Shown here in pieces: positions 31,767 to 39,389 of a stretch of DNA of 64,000 nucleotides (its first letter is position 1; every line of letters starts with the position of its first letter). Source of the stretch: JAKALX01 sp964508715 (GTDB taxonomy: Bacteria > Chloroflexota > Dehalococcoidia > Tepidiformales > Tepidiformaceae); assembly GCA_964508715.1 (NCBI GenBank), contig CAZDUX010000004.1:1-64000 (forward strand), written 5' to 3'. The notes under the pieces were generated by a model. The model ran no database searches and was not told the DNA's origin. It saw only the letters and a list, made by a program, of their open reading frames with translations. The position numbers were made by a program, and so were the translations under genes.

Positions 31767-34655
31767 ATGTCCGTGGCGCCTGTGTCAGACGAGGTTGTGT
31801 TCCGACGGCTTGCCCCCCTCGACGCCGGAACACACCTCGAAGAACTGCTTTCGCGGCCGTACGAGTATCGCGGTTGGGAGGATCTCTACCGCGACAAGTG
31901 GACCTGGGACCGCGTGGTCAAGGTGACCCATACCCGGGTCAACTGCATCTCGGCCTGTTCGCTCGACGCCTACGTCAAGGACGGCGTCGTGTGGCGCGAA
32001 GAGCAGAACGCCACGTACGAGAAGAGCTTCGAGGACGTCCCGGACTTCAACCCGCGCGGGTGCCCCATGGGCTGTGTCTACAGCTCCGTCATGTACGACC
32101 CGTCGCGGGTGAAGTACCCCCTCAAGCGAGCCGGTGAGCGCGGTTCGGGGAAGTGGGAACGCATCTCCTGGGACCAGGCACTCACGGAAATCGCCGACCG
32201 GTTGCTCGATACCGTGACCGAACACGGGCCCGAGTGCGTCATCTATGACAACGGCACCACCAACCTGGACTTTGGCATCGGCTCGCCCATGGAGGCGCAC
32301 CTCTTTGGCCAGGGTGTCGGCGCCACGACGATCGACTCCTATGCCGGAGTCGGCGACCTGCCTGTTGGCCTCATCCAGATGTGGGGCCTCTATATGACGG
32401 AAGGGACGGCAGACGACTGGTTCCTCTCCGACTACATCCTGATGTGGATCGGGAACCCCTCGTACACGAAGGTGCCGGAAGCCCACTTCATGTGGGAGGC
32501 ACGCTACCGCGGGGCAAAGGTCGTCTCGATCGCCCCGGACTTCAACGCCTCAACCGTCCATGCTGACCGCTGGCTGAACGTACGCTTCGGTACCGATGCA
32601 GCGCTGGCACTCGGCATGGTGAAGGTCATCATCGACGAGAAGTTGTACGACGAGGCGTATATCAAGGAACAGACCGACCTCCCGTTCCTGGTGCGCGACG
32701 ATACGGGCCACTTCCTGCGCGAAAGCGACGTCTACGAGGGCGGGTCCGACTCGGTGTTTTTCGTCTGGAACTCGATCACGAACCGGAAGGAATCACCTCC
32801 CGGCACGTGGGGTTCACGGCGGTCGACGATCGCCCTGTCCGAGAACCTCGACCCGGCCCTCGAGGGTGTGCACAGGATTACCCTGCTCGATGGGCGGCAG
32901 GTTCGCTGCCGCACCGTCTTCGAACGGCTCAAGCGGCGGGTGCGAGAGTATCCGCTCGAAAAGGTCGCCGAGATCACGGGCGTCCCGGCCAGGAATATCC
33001 AGACCGTCGCCCGGGAGTTCTCAGCCGCAAAGTCGGCCATGATCTACTCCTCCTGGGGCGCCTGCAAGCACTACCACAGCGACCTCTTCCAGCGCGGCAT
33101 GGCCTACATGTGCGCGCTCACGGGGAACTCGGGCGGCCGGCCCGGGACAGGGATCAAGGTCTCGACCTGGTGGCCACCACCCAACGGGGCGTTGACCGGG
33201 AACCCGCTTGGCCAGCCGAGTATCCGGCTCAACACGGATCCCGTTCCGGAACTGCCGATCGACCGGGTAGGTGTGCAGGAGCTCTCGAAGATGACCTTCG
33301 AGGGAGGTCGGCACGGGAGTGCGACCCCGCTCATCCCCTGGCTCTATGCCCACGATGAGGAGTGGGCGAAGAGCGCCGCACGCGACGAGTGGAACGACCC
33401 GTCGCTCCCACGGCCCGTGAAGGAATACGTGGATGAGGCGCTGAGCAAGGGCTGGCAGCCCATTTCGCCGGCACTGCCAAAACGTCCGCGGTTCCTCTAC
33501 TTCTCCGGCCCCAACCCGCTGCGTCGTTGGCCAAACCCGAAAGTGCTCCGCGATGGCCTCTGGAAGAACCTCGACACGATTGTGACCCTCGACTTCCGGA
33601 TGTCCACCTCGGCAATGTGGGCCGACTACGTCCTCCCCGGCTGCGGCTATTACGAGAAGCCAGGGATCAAGTACACCAGCACGTACGTACCGTATGTGGT
33701 GGTCGGCGACCGTGCAGTGCCCCCGCTCTATGAGTCGAAACACGAGTGGGACGTCGCGTTCTTGCTGGCGAAGGCGCTCCAGGAACGGGCGCGCGCCCGC
33801 GGCATCGGGCCGTACCCGGACCCGCGCGGCATGGGCCACGACCTGGCGAACGTCTACGACCAGATGTCGGCCGACGGCGCCTACACCGAAGGCGAAAAGG
33901 GCGAGGAACGCGCCCTCGACTTCATCATGCAGTACTCGGCCATCACCCGGAACAGCGGCCTTGGCGAAGGCGGCTGGGCAAAGGCAGCCGAAAAGGGGAT
34001 GGTGAAGATCAAGTCGGTCCAGCCATCGGCCCTGGCCGTGATGTTCAACTCCGTCTACAGCGACTACACCGAAGACGAGCCGATGAACTCCTGCGGCTGG
34101 TTCGTCAACCGGAAGAACCCGTGGCCAACCGTCACCGGCCGCCAGCAGTTCTACCTGGACCACGACTGGTTCCTCGAGGCCGGCGAAGAACTGCTCGTTC
34201 ACAAGGAGCCGGTGGCAGCAGGCGGGCAGTACCCCTTGCGGCTCACGGGTGGCCACACGCGCTGGAGCATGCACTCCATCTGGCGGGCCAGCCAGGAGTT
34301 GTTGCGGCTGCAACGCGGCGAACCGGTCGGATATATCTCCATCGCCGACGCAAAGGCACGCGGCATCGCCGACAACGACCGCATTCGCGTCTACAACGAC
34401 GTGGGTGAGTTCGAGGTGTTGGCGAAAGTCTCCCCCGCAGCGCAGCCGGGCACGGTCATCGTCTACCACGCGTGGGAGGGCTTCCAGTTCAAAGATGGCC
34501 ACACCCAGAACGATGTGGCGGCGAGCCCGATCAAGCCCACGAACCTGGTTGGCAACTACGGCCAGCTCCACTACCGAATGGCGTCGTACACCATGAACCA
34601 CGTTCCAAAGGAAGCGGCCGTCGAAATCGTTCGGGTGGGACACGGCGATGAGTGA
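31767..34655 (+). CDS. Type II molybdopterin oxidoreductase, catalytic subunit 1
   Basis: The 962-residue protein is a DMSO-reductase-superfamily catalytic subunit of the NarG/ethylbenzene-dehydrogenase clade, which carries bis-MGD molybdenum and one [4Fe-4S] cluster. The cluster motif is H55-x4-C60-x3-C64 plus C99, with the first gap one residue longer than the usual H-x3-C. The predicted molybdenum ligand is Asp197 in GVGDLPVGL, the position of the NarG Asp. There is no Tat motif at the N terminus. ATG 31767 has GGAGGA upstream at 9 nt; the longer upstream frame is non-coding. The gamma gene overlaps its stop by 8 bp. Oxidised or reduced substrate is unknown. Confidence 0.9.
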   Translation: MSVAPVSDEVVFRRLAPLDAGTHLEELLSRPYEYRGWEDLYRDKWTWDRVVKVTHTRVNCISACSLDAYVKDGVVWREEQNATYEKSFEDVPDFNPRGCPMGCVYSSVMYDPSRVKYPLKRAGERGSGKWERISWDQALTEIADRLLDTVTEHGPECVIYDNGTTNLDFGIGSPMEAHLFGQGVGATTIDSYAGVGDLPVGLIQMWGLYMTEGTADDWFLSDYILMWIGNPSYTKVPEAHFMWEARYRGAKVVSIAPDFNASTVHADRWLNVRFGTDAALALGMVKVIIDEKLYDEAYIKEQTDLPFLVRDDTGHFLRESDVYEGGSDSVFFVWNSITNRKESPPGTWGSRRSTIALSENLDPALEGVHRITLLDGRQVRCRTVFERLKRRVREYPLEKVAEITGVPARNIQTVAREFSAAKSAMIYSSWGACKHYHSDLFQRGMAYMCALTGNSGGRPGTGIKVSTWWPPPNGALTGNPLGQPSIRLNTDPVPELPIDRVGVQELSKMTFEGGRHGSATPLIPWLYAHDEEWAKSAARDEWNDPSLPRPVKEYVDEALSKGWQPISPALPKRPRFLYFSGPNPLRRWPNPKVLRDGLWKNLDTIVTLDFRMSTSAMWADYVLPGCGYYEKPGIKYTSTYVPYVVVGDRAVPPLYESKHEWDVAFLLAKALQERARARGIGPYPDPRGMGHDLANVYDQMSADGAYTEGEKGEERALDFIMQYSAITRNSGLGEGGWAKAAEKGMVKIKSVQPSALAVMFNSVYSDYTEDEPMNSCGWFVNRKNPWPTVTGRQQFYLDHDWFLEAGEELLVHKEPVAAGGQYPLRLTGGHTRWSMHSIWRASQELLRLQRGEPVGYISIADAKARGIADNDRIRVYNDVGEFEVLAKVSPAAQPGTVIVYHAWEGFQFKDGHTQNDVAASPIKPTNLVGNYGQLHYRMASYTMNHVPKEAAVEIVRVGHGDE

Positions 34656-35301
34656 GCTCGTCACCGTCTCCACCCTTGCGAAGAAAGCGAGCGCGCTCGG
34701 CCCCTGGTCTACTGGCTGGGGGACGGGCACGACCGTCGCACTCCAACCGTCACCGCTCGATGCCCAGCCTTCGGCGTACGTACAGGAGGCCTGGCGCGAG
34801 CGGCCCTATGGAAAGGTCCCCGAAGTCCTGGTCCATTGTGTCCAGGCGTCGGGGGCGATGCTCGTCCGGATGGAGTGGGAGTGCGAATCACCGCGCCACA
34901 ACATCACCGATAACGACGTCTTCGCCGATGCTTGCGCACTGCTGATGCCGGCCAACGGCCACGCGGCGCCACTCATGACGATGGGCAGCGAGGCTGAGCC
35001 GGTAGTCACCTGGCATTGGCGGGCCGGTGCGGAGACGGCCTTCGTGGCCGACGGTGCGGGCGCCGGCACCCTCACCCGTCGCACCAATCACGACCTGGCG
35101 GCCACCGCCGAGTGGAAGTCCGGCCGCTGGGCGGTCGTGTTCTCACACCCGGCCGGAACCAATGGCCACACACCCACGCTCAATGCCGGGGGACTGGTGG
35201 CATTTGCCGTATGGACAGGCGCCAACCAGGAGCGCGGCGGACTCGCATCGTGCTCACCGGCCTGGAGCCGGATCCAGCCCTCGACGGGAGCGACAGCATG
35301 A
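34648..35301 (+). CDS. Haem-b-binding gamma subunit, ethylbenzene dehydrogenase type
   Basis: The 217-residue protein resembles the haem-binding subunit of ethylbenzene, dimethylsulfide, chlorate and selenate type II enzymes (EB_dh domain). Family segments are PSAYVQEAWRERPYG, LVRMEWECE, the MTMGSEAEPVVTWHWRAG loop and the C-terminal VAFAVWTGANQERGG. The known family uses Met and Lys to bind haem b. MTMG supplies a candidate Met, but the usual Lys after ERGG is not visible (LASCS instead). No signal peptide is present. It sits between alpha and beta, overlapping alpha by 8 bp and beta by 4 bp. Confidence 0.82.
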   Translation: MSELVTVSTLAKKASALGPWSTGWGTGTTVALQPSPLDAQPSAYVQEAWRERPYGKVPEVLVHCVQASGAMLVRMEWECESPRHNITDNDVFADACALLMPANGHAAPLMTMGSEAEPVVTWHWRAGAETAFVADGAGAGTLTRRTNHDLAATAEWKSGRWAVVFSHPAGTNGHTPTLNAGGLVAFAVWTGANQERGGLASCSPAWSRIQPSTGATA

Positions 35302-36341
35302 CGAAGAACCACACCGGCCGCCAGGTGGCAATGGTGTTCGACCTCAACAAGTGCCTTGGCTGCCAGTCGTGCACGGTCGCGTGCAAGACGCTCTGGACGC
35401 AGGGCGAGGGCATGGAGGCGATGTGGTGGAACATCGTCAACACCATGCCCGGGCGCGGTACGCCACGCGACGCATGGTCGCACGGTGGCGGCTACAAGGA
35501 CGGCAAGCCGGTGCCAGGCACCTTCCCACCGCTGCGAGAGTGGGGCGAGGCCTGGGACCTGCACCACGAAGAGGTGTTCGCCGAACACGACATGACCATC
35601 CCGCTCCACCCCGTTGGGGCAGACGGCAAGAGCCCGGAATGGGGCCCAAACTGGGATGAAGACCAGGGCGGCGGCGAGTACCCGAACTCCTACTTCTTCT
35701 ACCTGCAGCAGATCTGCATGAACTGCAGCGAGCCGGCCTGCCTGGAGGCGTGCCCGCGAACAGCGATCTACAAGCGCGAGGAGGACGGCATCGTCCTCGT
35801 CGACGAAGAACGCTGTCACGGCTACCGGTTCTGTGCGGAGGCGTGCCCCTACAAGCGGATCTACTTCAATGCGCCGCTGGCCAGGGCCCAGAAATGCATC
35901 TCGTGCTATCCACGGCTGGAGCAGGGTGTCGCACCCGCATGCGTGCGCCAGTGCCCCGGCCGGGTGAGGCACATCGACTACCTCGACAACGAGGACGGCC
36001 ACATCCACAAGCTCGTGAACGAGTGGAAGGTCGCCCTGCCGTTGCGGCCGGACTTCGGCGTCAAGCCCAACGTCTACTACGTCCCACCGATTTCACCGAC
36101 AGCGTTCGATGAAAACGGTGAGTTCGATGAGACAAGAAACCGGATCCCGCTGGAGTACCTGCGGGAGCTCTTCGGGCCGGGCGTGGACGCGGCACTGGCA
36201 ACGCTCCAGGCGGAGCGCGCGAAGGTCGCCGCCGGCGGGGAGTCAGAGCTGATGGACATCCTCATCTCCCGCAAGTGGGACGACCTGATGGGTCCGTTCA
36301 CGGTGAACCCGGCGACAATCGAACGTCAGCCGGTTGGATAG
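35298..36341 (+). CDS. Four-cluster iron-sulfur beta subunit 1
   Basis: The 347-residue electron-transfer subunit is of the NarH/EbdB type. Cys groups lie at 19-22-25-29, 140-143-148-152, 173-179-183 and 200-203-215-219. In the third group one Cys is replaced by Tyr176 (CHGYRFCAEAC), the place where NarH and EbdB have Trp next to a [3Fe-4S] cluster, so three [4Fe-4S] and one [3Fe-4S] are expected. It passes electrons between the molybdenum subunit and the haem subunit. The ATG at 35298 overlaps the gamma stop by 4 bp and TorD follows 4 bp after the end. No signal sequence is seen, as for beta subunits generally. Confidence 0.92.
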   Translation: MTKNHTGRQVAMVFDLNKCLGCQSCTVACKTLWTQGEGMEAMWWNIVNTMPGRGTPRDAWSHGGGYKDGKPVPGTFPPLREWGEAWDLHHEEVFAEHDMTIPLHPVGADGKSPEWGPNWDEDQGGGEYPNSYFFYLQQICMNCSEPACLEACPRTAIYKREEDGIVLVDEERCHGYRFCAEACPYKRIYFNAPLARAQKCISCYPRLEQGVAPACVRQCPGRVRHIDYLDNEDGHIHKLVNEWKVALPLRPDFGVKPNVYYVPPISPTAFDENGEFDETRNRIPLEYLRELFGPGVDAALATLQAERAKVAAGGESELMDILISRKWDDLMGPFTVNPATIERQPVG

Positions 36342-36345
36342 CCCC

Positions 36346-37017
36346 ATGAGCCACGCAACCGCATCGGCAAACCAGGCGTTGCGAGCCCGCCGCGAACTGT
36401 ACGGGCTCCTCGCCGAACTGTTCTCGTTCCCCACCCGCGAGCTTGGCGAGGCGATCAGCCACGGTGCGCTCGCACATTCCATCCATGCCGTCACCCGGGC
36501 GCTACCCTACGAGGTTGCATTCGAGCGCGATGGGTTCGAAGTCCACGTCGATCCGGCCGAACTGGAGGCGGAGTACATCCGCCTCTTCGACCTGCCGGGC
36601 GGCGGTAAGACGTGCCCGCTCTACACGGGCGTCTACTCGCCCTCGCGCCGCGATGCGATGGAGGAGATCCTCCGGCTGTACCGCCACTTCGGGGTAACGC
36701 TGGCCAACCAGGGCCGCGACCTGCCAGACGCGTTGCCAACGGTGCTCGAGTTCCAGCAGTACCTCGTGCTCCGCGAGGCGGCGGCCGACAGCGTTTCCGC
36801 CGATCAGGCGCGAGCAGCACAGTTCGACCTGCTCCAGCGGCAGCTCAGGCCATGGGCAGAGGCAACCCGTCCCCGGCTCGAGACGCGCCAGCCCGGGCCG
36901 TTCTACGCGGGCGCAGTCCACTTCGCAGGCCAGGCATTCGCCGCCGATGCCACCTACCTCCATGAGCTGGCCGCATCGGACCCGCGGGAGCCGGCGGAGT
37001 ACCCGGTTCGCGCCTGA
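36346..37017 (+). CDS. TorD-family molybdoenzyme assembly chaperone 1
   Basis: The 223-residue, all-helical protein fits the TorD/DmsD/NarJ chaperone family that holds the apo-catalytic subunit until cofactor insertion. The diagnostic stretch is EAEYIRLFDLPGGGKTCPLY, equivalent to the E-x-x-x-L-F-x-x-G-x-x-x-P motif. Further helices (EILRLYRHFGV, VLEFQQYLVL) follow. The ATG at 36346, right after the beta stop, was preferred to an in-frame TTG at 36334 inside the beta gene. It ends the alpha-gamma-beta-chaperone operon and is followed by a large hairpin. Confidence 0.87.
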   Translation: MSHATASANQALRARRELYGLLAELFSFPTRELGEAISHGALAHSIHAVTRALPYEVAFERDGFEVHVDPAELEAEYIRLFDLPGGGKTCPLYTGVYSPSRRDAMEEILRLYRHFGVTLANQGRDLPDALPTVLEFQQYLVLREAAADSVSADQARAAQFDLLQRQLRPWAEATRPRLETRQPGPFYAGAVHFAGQAFAADATYLHELAASDPREPAEYPVRA

Positions 37018-37040
37018 GAGACAGCCTCTCCCACGGTCAC

Positions 37041-37084
37041 ACAACAGGAAGGCGGCCCCGGAAATGGGCCGCATTCCTTGTTGT
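37041..37084. terminator. Long bidirectional hairpin
   Basis: ACAACAGGAA-G-GCGGCCC pairs with GGGCCGC-A-TTCCTTGTTGT with two small mismatches or bulges. It lies 24 bp after the chaperone 1 stop and 17 bp before the end of the convergent AMP-binding-like gene. It should insulate the two large operons from each other. Confidence 0.75.
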
Positions 37085-37101
37085 GCCACGCAGAGGTTCG
37101 T

Positions 37102-38220
37102 TCAGGCTGCGCCGAGGAGATAGACCATCCCGTTGGCATCCGATGACGCGAGCATGCCCGTCCGGAAACGGTTCTCCGCCCACGACCCGCCCTCCTCGCC
37201 AGACATCGATGCACAAACCGCCGGCGACCAGACCGTGACCTCGGCCGAATCAACGAGTTCCCAGAGTGCCTGGATCGGCGCACCGTTGCGCGGGTCCGAT
37301 GGGATGACCTGTGCGTTGGTCACCGGGATCCCGATCGATTCATCCATATACCATGAGGGGTGCGAGGCGAAGACCGGACCAGTCTCGGGTGTTCCCCAGA
37401 CGGTGAGTGCCGGGCATTCGAAGGCGCGGGCCACGCGGCGGCGCTCGTCGGCATCGAACATGCCATCGACACTGAGGAGGAAGCCATCGAGCACGCGGCG
37501 GGCGTCCTTGGTGGACTTCTTGGCGTCGCGAGTGAGGCGGCCGGCGGCGTCGAGGTCGGCGAAGGCGTAGCCAACGCGTTCTCGCGTTATAGCCTGCACC
37601 GTCTTCTCAGCGTCGTTCCCGGAAGACGCGAGAACGAGCGGACCCCCGAAATAGAGTGGAGCGAGGGTAGAGAGGAGCCCCTCCCAGCGGCCAAGGCCGA
37701 TGAGCGGCATCCAGGGCTTCCCGTGCTGCACCTCGAGAAATGAGCCAAGGCTGATAACGGCTGCGAGGAGCGAGCGGTGTGAGTGCCCGACCGGGCCTGC
37801 TCGCCCGGCGATGGTGACAGCGGGCGCGCGCAGGTGCGGCATCGAGAGGCGCTGCGGGCTGAATCCATCGGCGCTGGCGGCAGGCGGAGCCGGCGGCTGC
37901 CCGCCCCCCGTGAAGTCACAGTGCCGGCCAGCGGCAAGTGCGCCAAGAAAGGAGAGGACGCTTTCGGCGGTTGGCACACCGGCAGGAATCGCGATCGCCT
38001 CCGAACCGGCGCCGAGGCCAGCCGCGCGGCGCCAGACTTCGTCCTTCAGCTCCCCGGCGGTAAGCCGCGTCGAGTCGGCAACGAGTGCGAGAGCAGAAGG
38101 GTTTTCGCGCGCGTTGCGTTCGACGCAGAGCTCGACGATGGAGAACGGAGGGATACCGACAACCCGGGTGACTCCGGTGGGCCAATACCAGGACGGTGTG
38201 ATGGCGATGGTCTTTGGCAT
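37102..38220 (-). CDS. Degenerate AMP-binding (acyl-CoA synthetase-like) protein
   Basis: The 372-residue product resembles the N-terminal domain of ANL adenylating enzymes but is much shorter than the usual 500 or more. A DELKDEVWRRAAGL-type helix follows LTAGEL near the start. The P-loop-like motif is degenerate (AGRAGPVGHSHRS), and the WGTPETG segment stands for the Y/W-G-x-T-E motif. The C-terminal lid domain with the catalytic Lys is missing, so full acyl-CoA synthetase activity is doubtful. It is the last gene of the nine-gene operon starting with molybdoenzyme 3. It may be a binding or scaffold protein, or a decaying ligase. Confidence 0.62.
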   Translation of the reverse strand: MPKTIAITPSWYWPTGVTRVVGIPPFSIVELCVERNARENPSALALVADSTRLTAGELKDEVWRRAAGLGAGSEAIAIPAGVPTAESVLSFLGALAAGRHCDFTGGGQPPAPPAASADGFSPQRLSMPHLRAPAVTIAGRAGPVGHSHRSLLAAVISLGSFLEVQHGKPWMPLIGLGRWEGLLSTLAPLYFGGPLVLASSGNDAEKTVQAITRERVGYAFADLDAAGRLTRDAKKSTKDARRVLDGFLLSVDGMFDADERRRVARAFECPALTVWGTPETGPVFASHPSWYMDESIGIPVTNAQVIPSDPRNGAPIQALWELVDSAEVTVWSPAVCASMSGEEGGSWAENRFRTGMLASSDANGMVYLLGAA

Positions 38221-38279
38221 GGTTCGTTCCTACGTGCGAAGTGCTTGGTGTGGAGTCCGGCAGGAGAACACTGCGTGTA

Positions 38280-38807
38280 TCAGAACAGGCCCCCGGCGTG
38301 AAGTGAAGCCCCGAGAGCGACCGATACGATAGAGAGATAGAGCTCGAACCTGAGAACGCGGTCCATCCGCTTGATGGCGCGACCGATGCGTTCGCGCTCC
38401 GCCTGGATCTCTTCTCTGGTCATATCGGGCTTCGAACGCTTCGCCTGGGCCGGGTGCAATACGAATGCCATGGACGACACCGCGGCGAGTGCCAGCAGCC
38501 ACGTGATGGCGAGCAGCAGGAGCGTGCGTCCGTAGGGATCGGAGAGGCTGAGGCGTGGATCGCCGACTCGTCCGGCGAGATCGGCGTCGCTCGTTCGCAG
38601 GACCATGAGCAGCCCGGTGATGCCGATGACGATCAGCGCACCGAGGGCGACCCACCGGTAGCGGCCGCCGGACTTCTTGCAGACGATGCCGACCTGTGAA
38701 GGCGGCATCGTCTTCTGGGCGTAGCGGAGGATGAAATCCATGGTGAGTGCGCCGCCCACGTAGGTCGCCCACGCGATGGCGTGGACGGCGCCAATCAGTG
38801 TGTCCAT
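38280..38807 (-). CDS. Four-helix membrane protein, CopD/HemJ-like, copy 2
   Basis: The 175-residue protein has four transmembrane helices. The first contains VHAIAWATYVGGAL, with a His followed by a W-x-x-Y-x-G-G pattern found in many small haem- or copper-related four-helix proteins. The last ends with LGASLHAGGLF, which carries another His. It resembles its upstream neighbour (38835-39386) in helix layout, and the two probably arose by duplication. With the His pairs it could bind haem b or quinone and link the cytoplasmic molybdoenzymes to the membrane. That role is inference only. Confidence 0.65.
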   Translation of the reverse strand: MDTLIGAVHAIAWATYVGGALTMDFILRYAQKTMPPSQVGIVCKKSGGRYRWVALGALIVIGITGLLMVLRTSDADLAGRVGDPRLSLSDPYGRTLLLLAITWLLALAAVSSMAFVLHPAQAKRSKPDMTREEIQAERERIGRAIKRMDRVLRFELYLSIVSVALGASLHAGGLF

Positions 38808-38834
38808 TCGTTCTCGCTGCCATCCGCAGGCAGA

Positions 38835-39386
38835 TCAAAGCACCCCGCCCCATTTTAGGGAGGCGCCGAGGAAGGCGATCGTGATCGCGATGACCACGTC
38901 CGCGCGGGTGATCCGCTGGACCCAGGTCGCAGCCTGCATCTTGGCACTCTGGGCGGCCGCTACGTGTGCTGCGCCAGCACCCGACCCGAGTTTCCCCTGC
39001 AGCCGCGGCCTGAGGATGAACGTGATAATGAAGCCGTTGATGCAGAGGACGCACCAGAGGGCGAACATCGTCCAGACAGTCCGGCCATAATCGTTGGAGA
39101 GCTTCATCGAGTCGGTGAAGAAGGGCCAGCTCCACTCCAATCGGCCGAGCTTTTCGAGCCGGAGGATGCCCGTCACAACGATGAGCGCAAGGGAGCCCCA
39201 GACGAACCAGAGGAAGCGGTCAGCGGTTTTCTGGCCCATCACCTGTGCCTGGGCGGGCGGGATCGAGCCCTGTGCAGGCCCGAGCACGAACTCCATCGAG
39301 ATCGCGCCACCGATGTAAACGGCGATACCGATGTCGTGCAGGAAGCCGTAGATGACGTGTAGCCAGACGTCGAGGTTGTACGGCAT
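38835..39386 (-). CDS. Four-helix membrane protein, CopD/HemJ-like, copy 1
   Basis: The 183-residue protein has four hydrophobic helices, at about residues 8-32, 55-77, 104-128 and 160-180. The first contains LHDIGIAVYIGGAI, matching the VHAIAWATYVGGAL of its downstream neighbour. The last ends LGASLKWGGVL, where the copy-2 His is replaced by Lys. The stop of the nitroreductase-like gene is 3 bp upstream, so translation is coupled. It could be a membrane partner of the molybdoenzyme complexes, but no domain assignment is certain. Confidence 0.65.
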   Translation of the reverse strand: MPYNLDVWLHVIYGFLHDIGIAVYIGGAISMEFVLGPAQGSIPPAQAQVMGQKTADRFLWFVWGSLALIVVTGILRLEKLGRLEWSWPFFTDSMKLSNDYGRTVWTMFALWCVLCINGFIITFILRPRLQGKLGSGAGAAHVAAAQSAKMQAATWVQRITRADVVIAITIAFLGASLKWGGVL

Positions 39387-39389
39387 GGG

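Noticed and set aside
33021..34730. 569-codon frame antisense to molybdoenzyme 1
   Set aside because: It is a mirror product of high-GC codon usage; the composition is Val/Asp/Arg-rich and the plus strand has all motifs of a molybdoenzyme.
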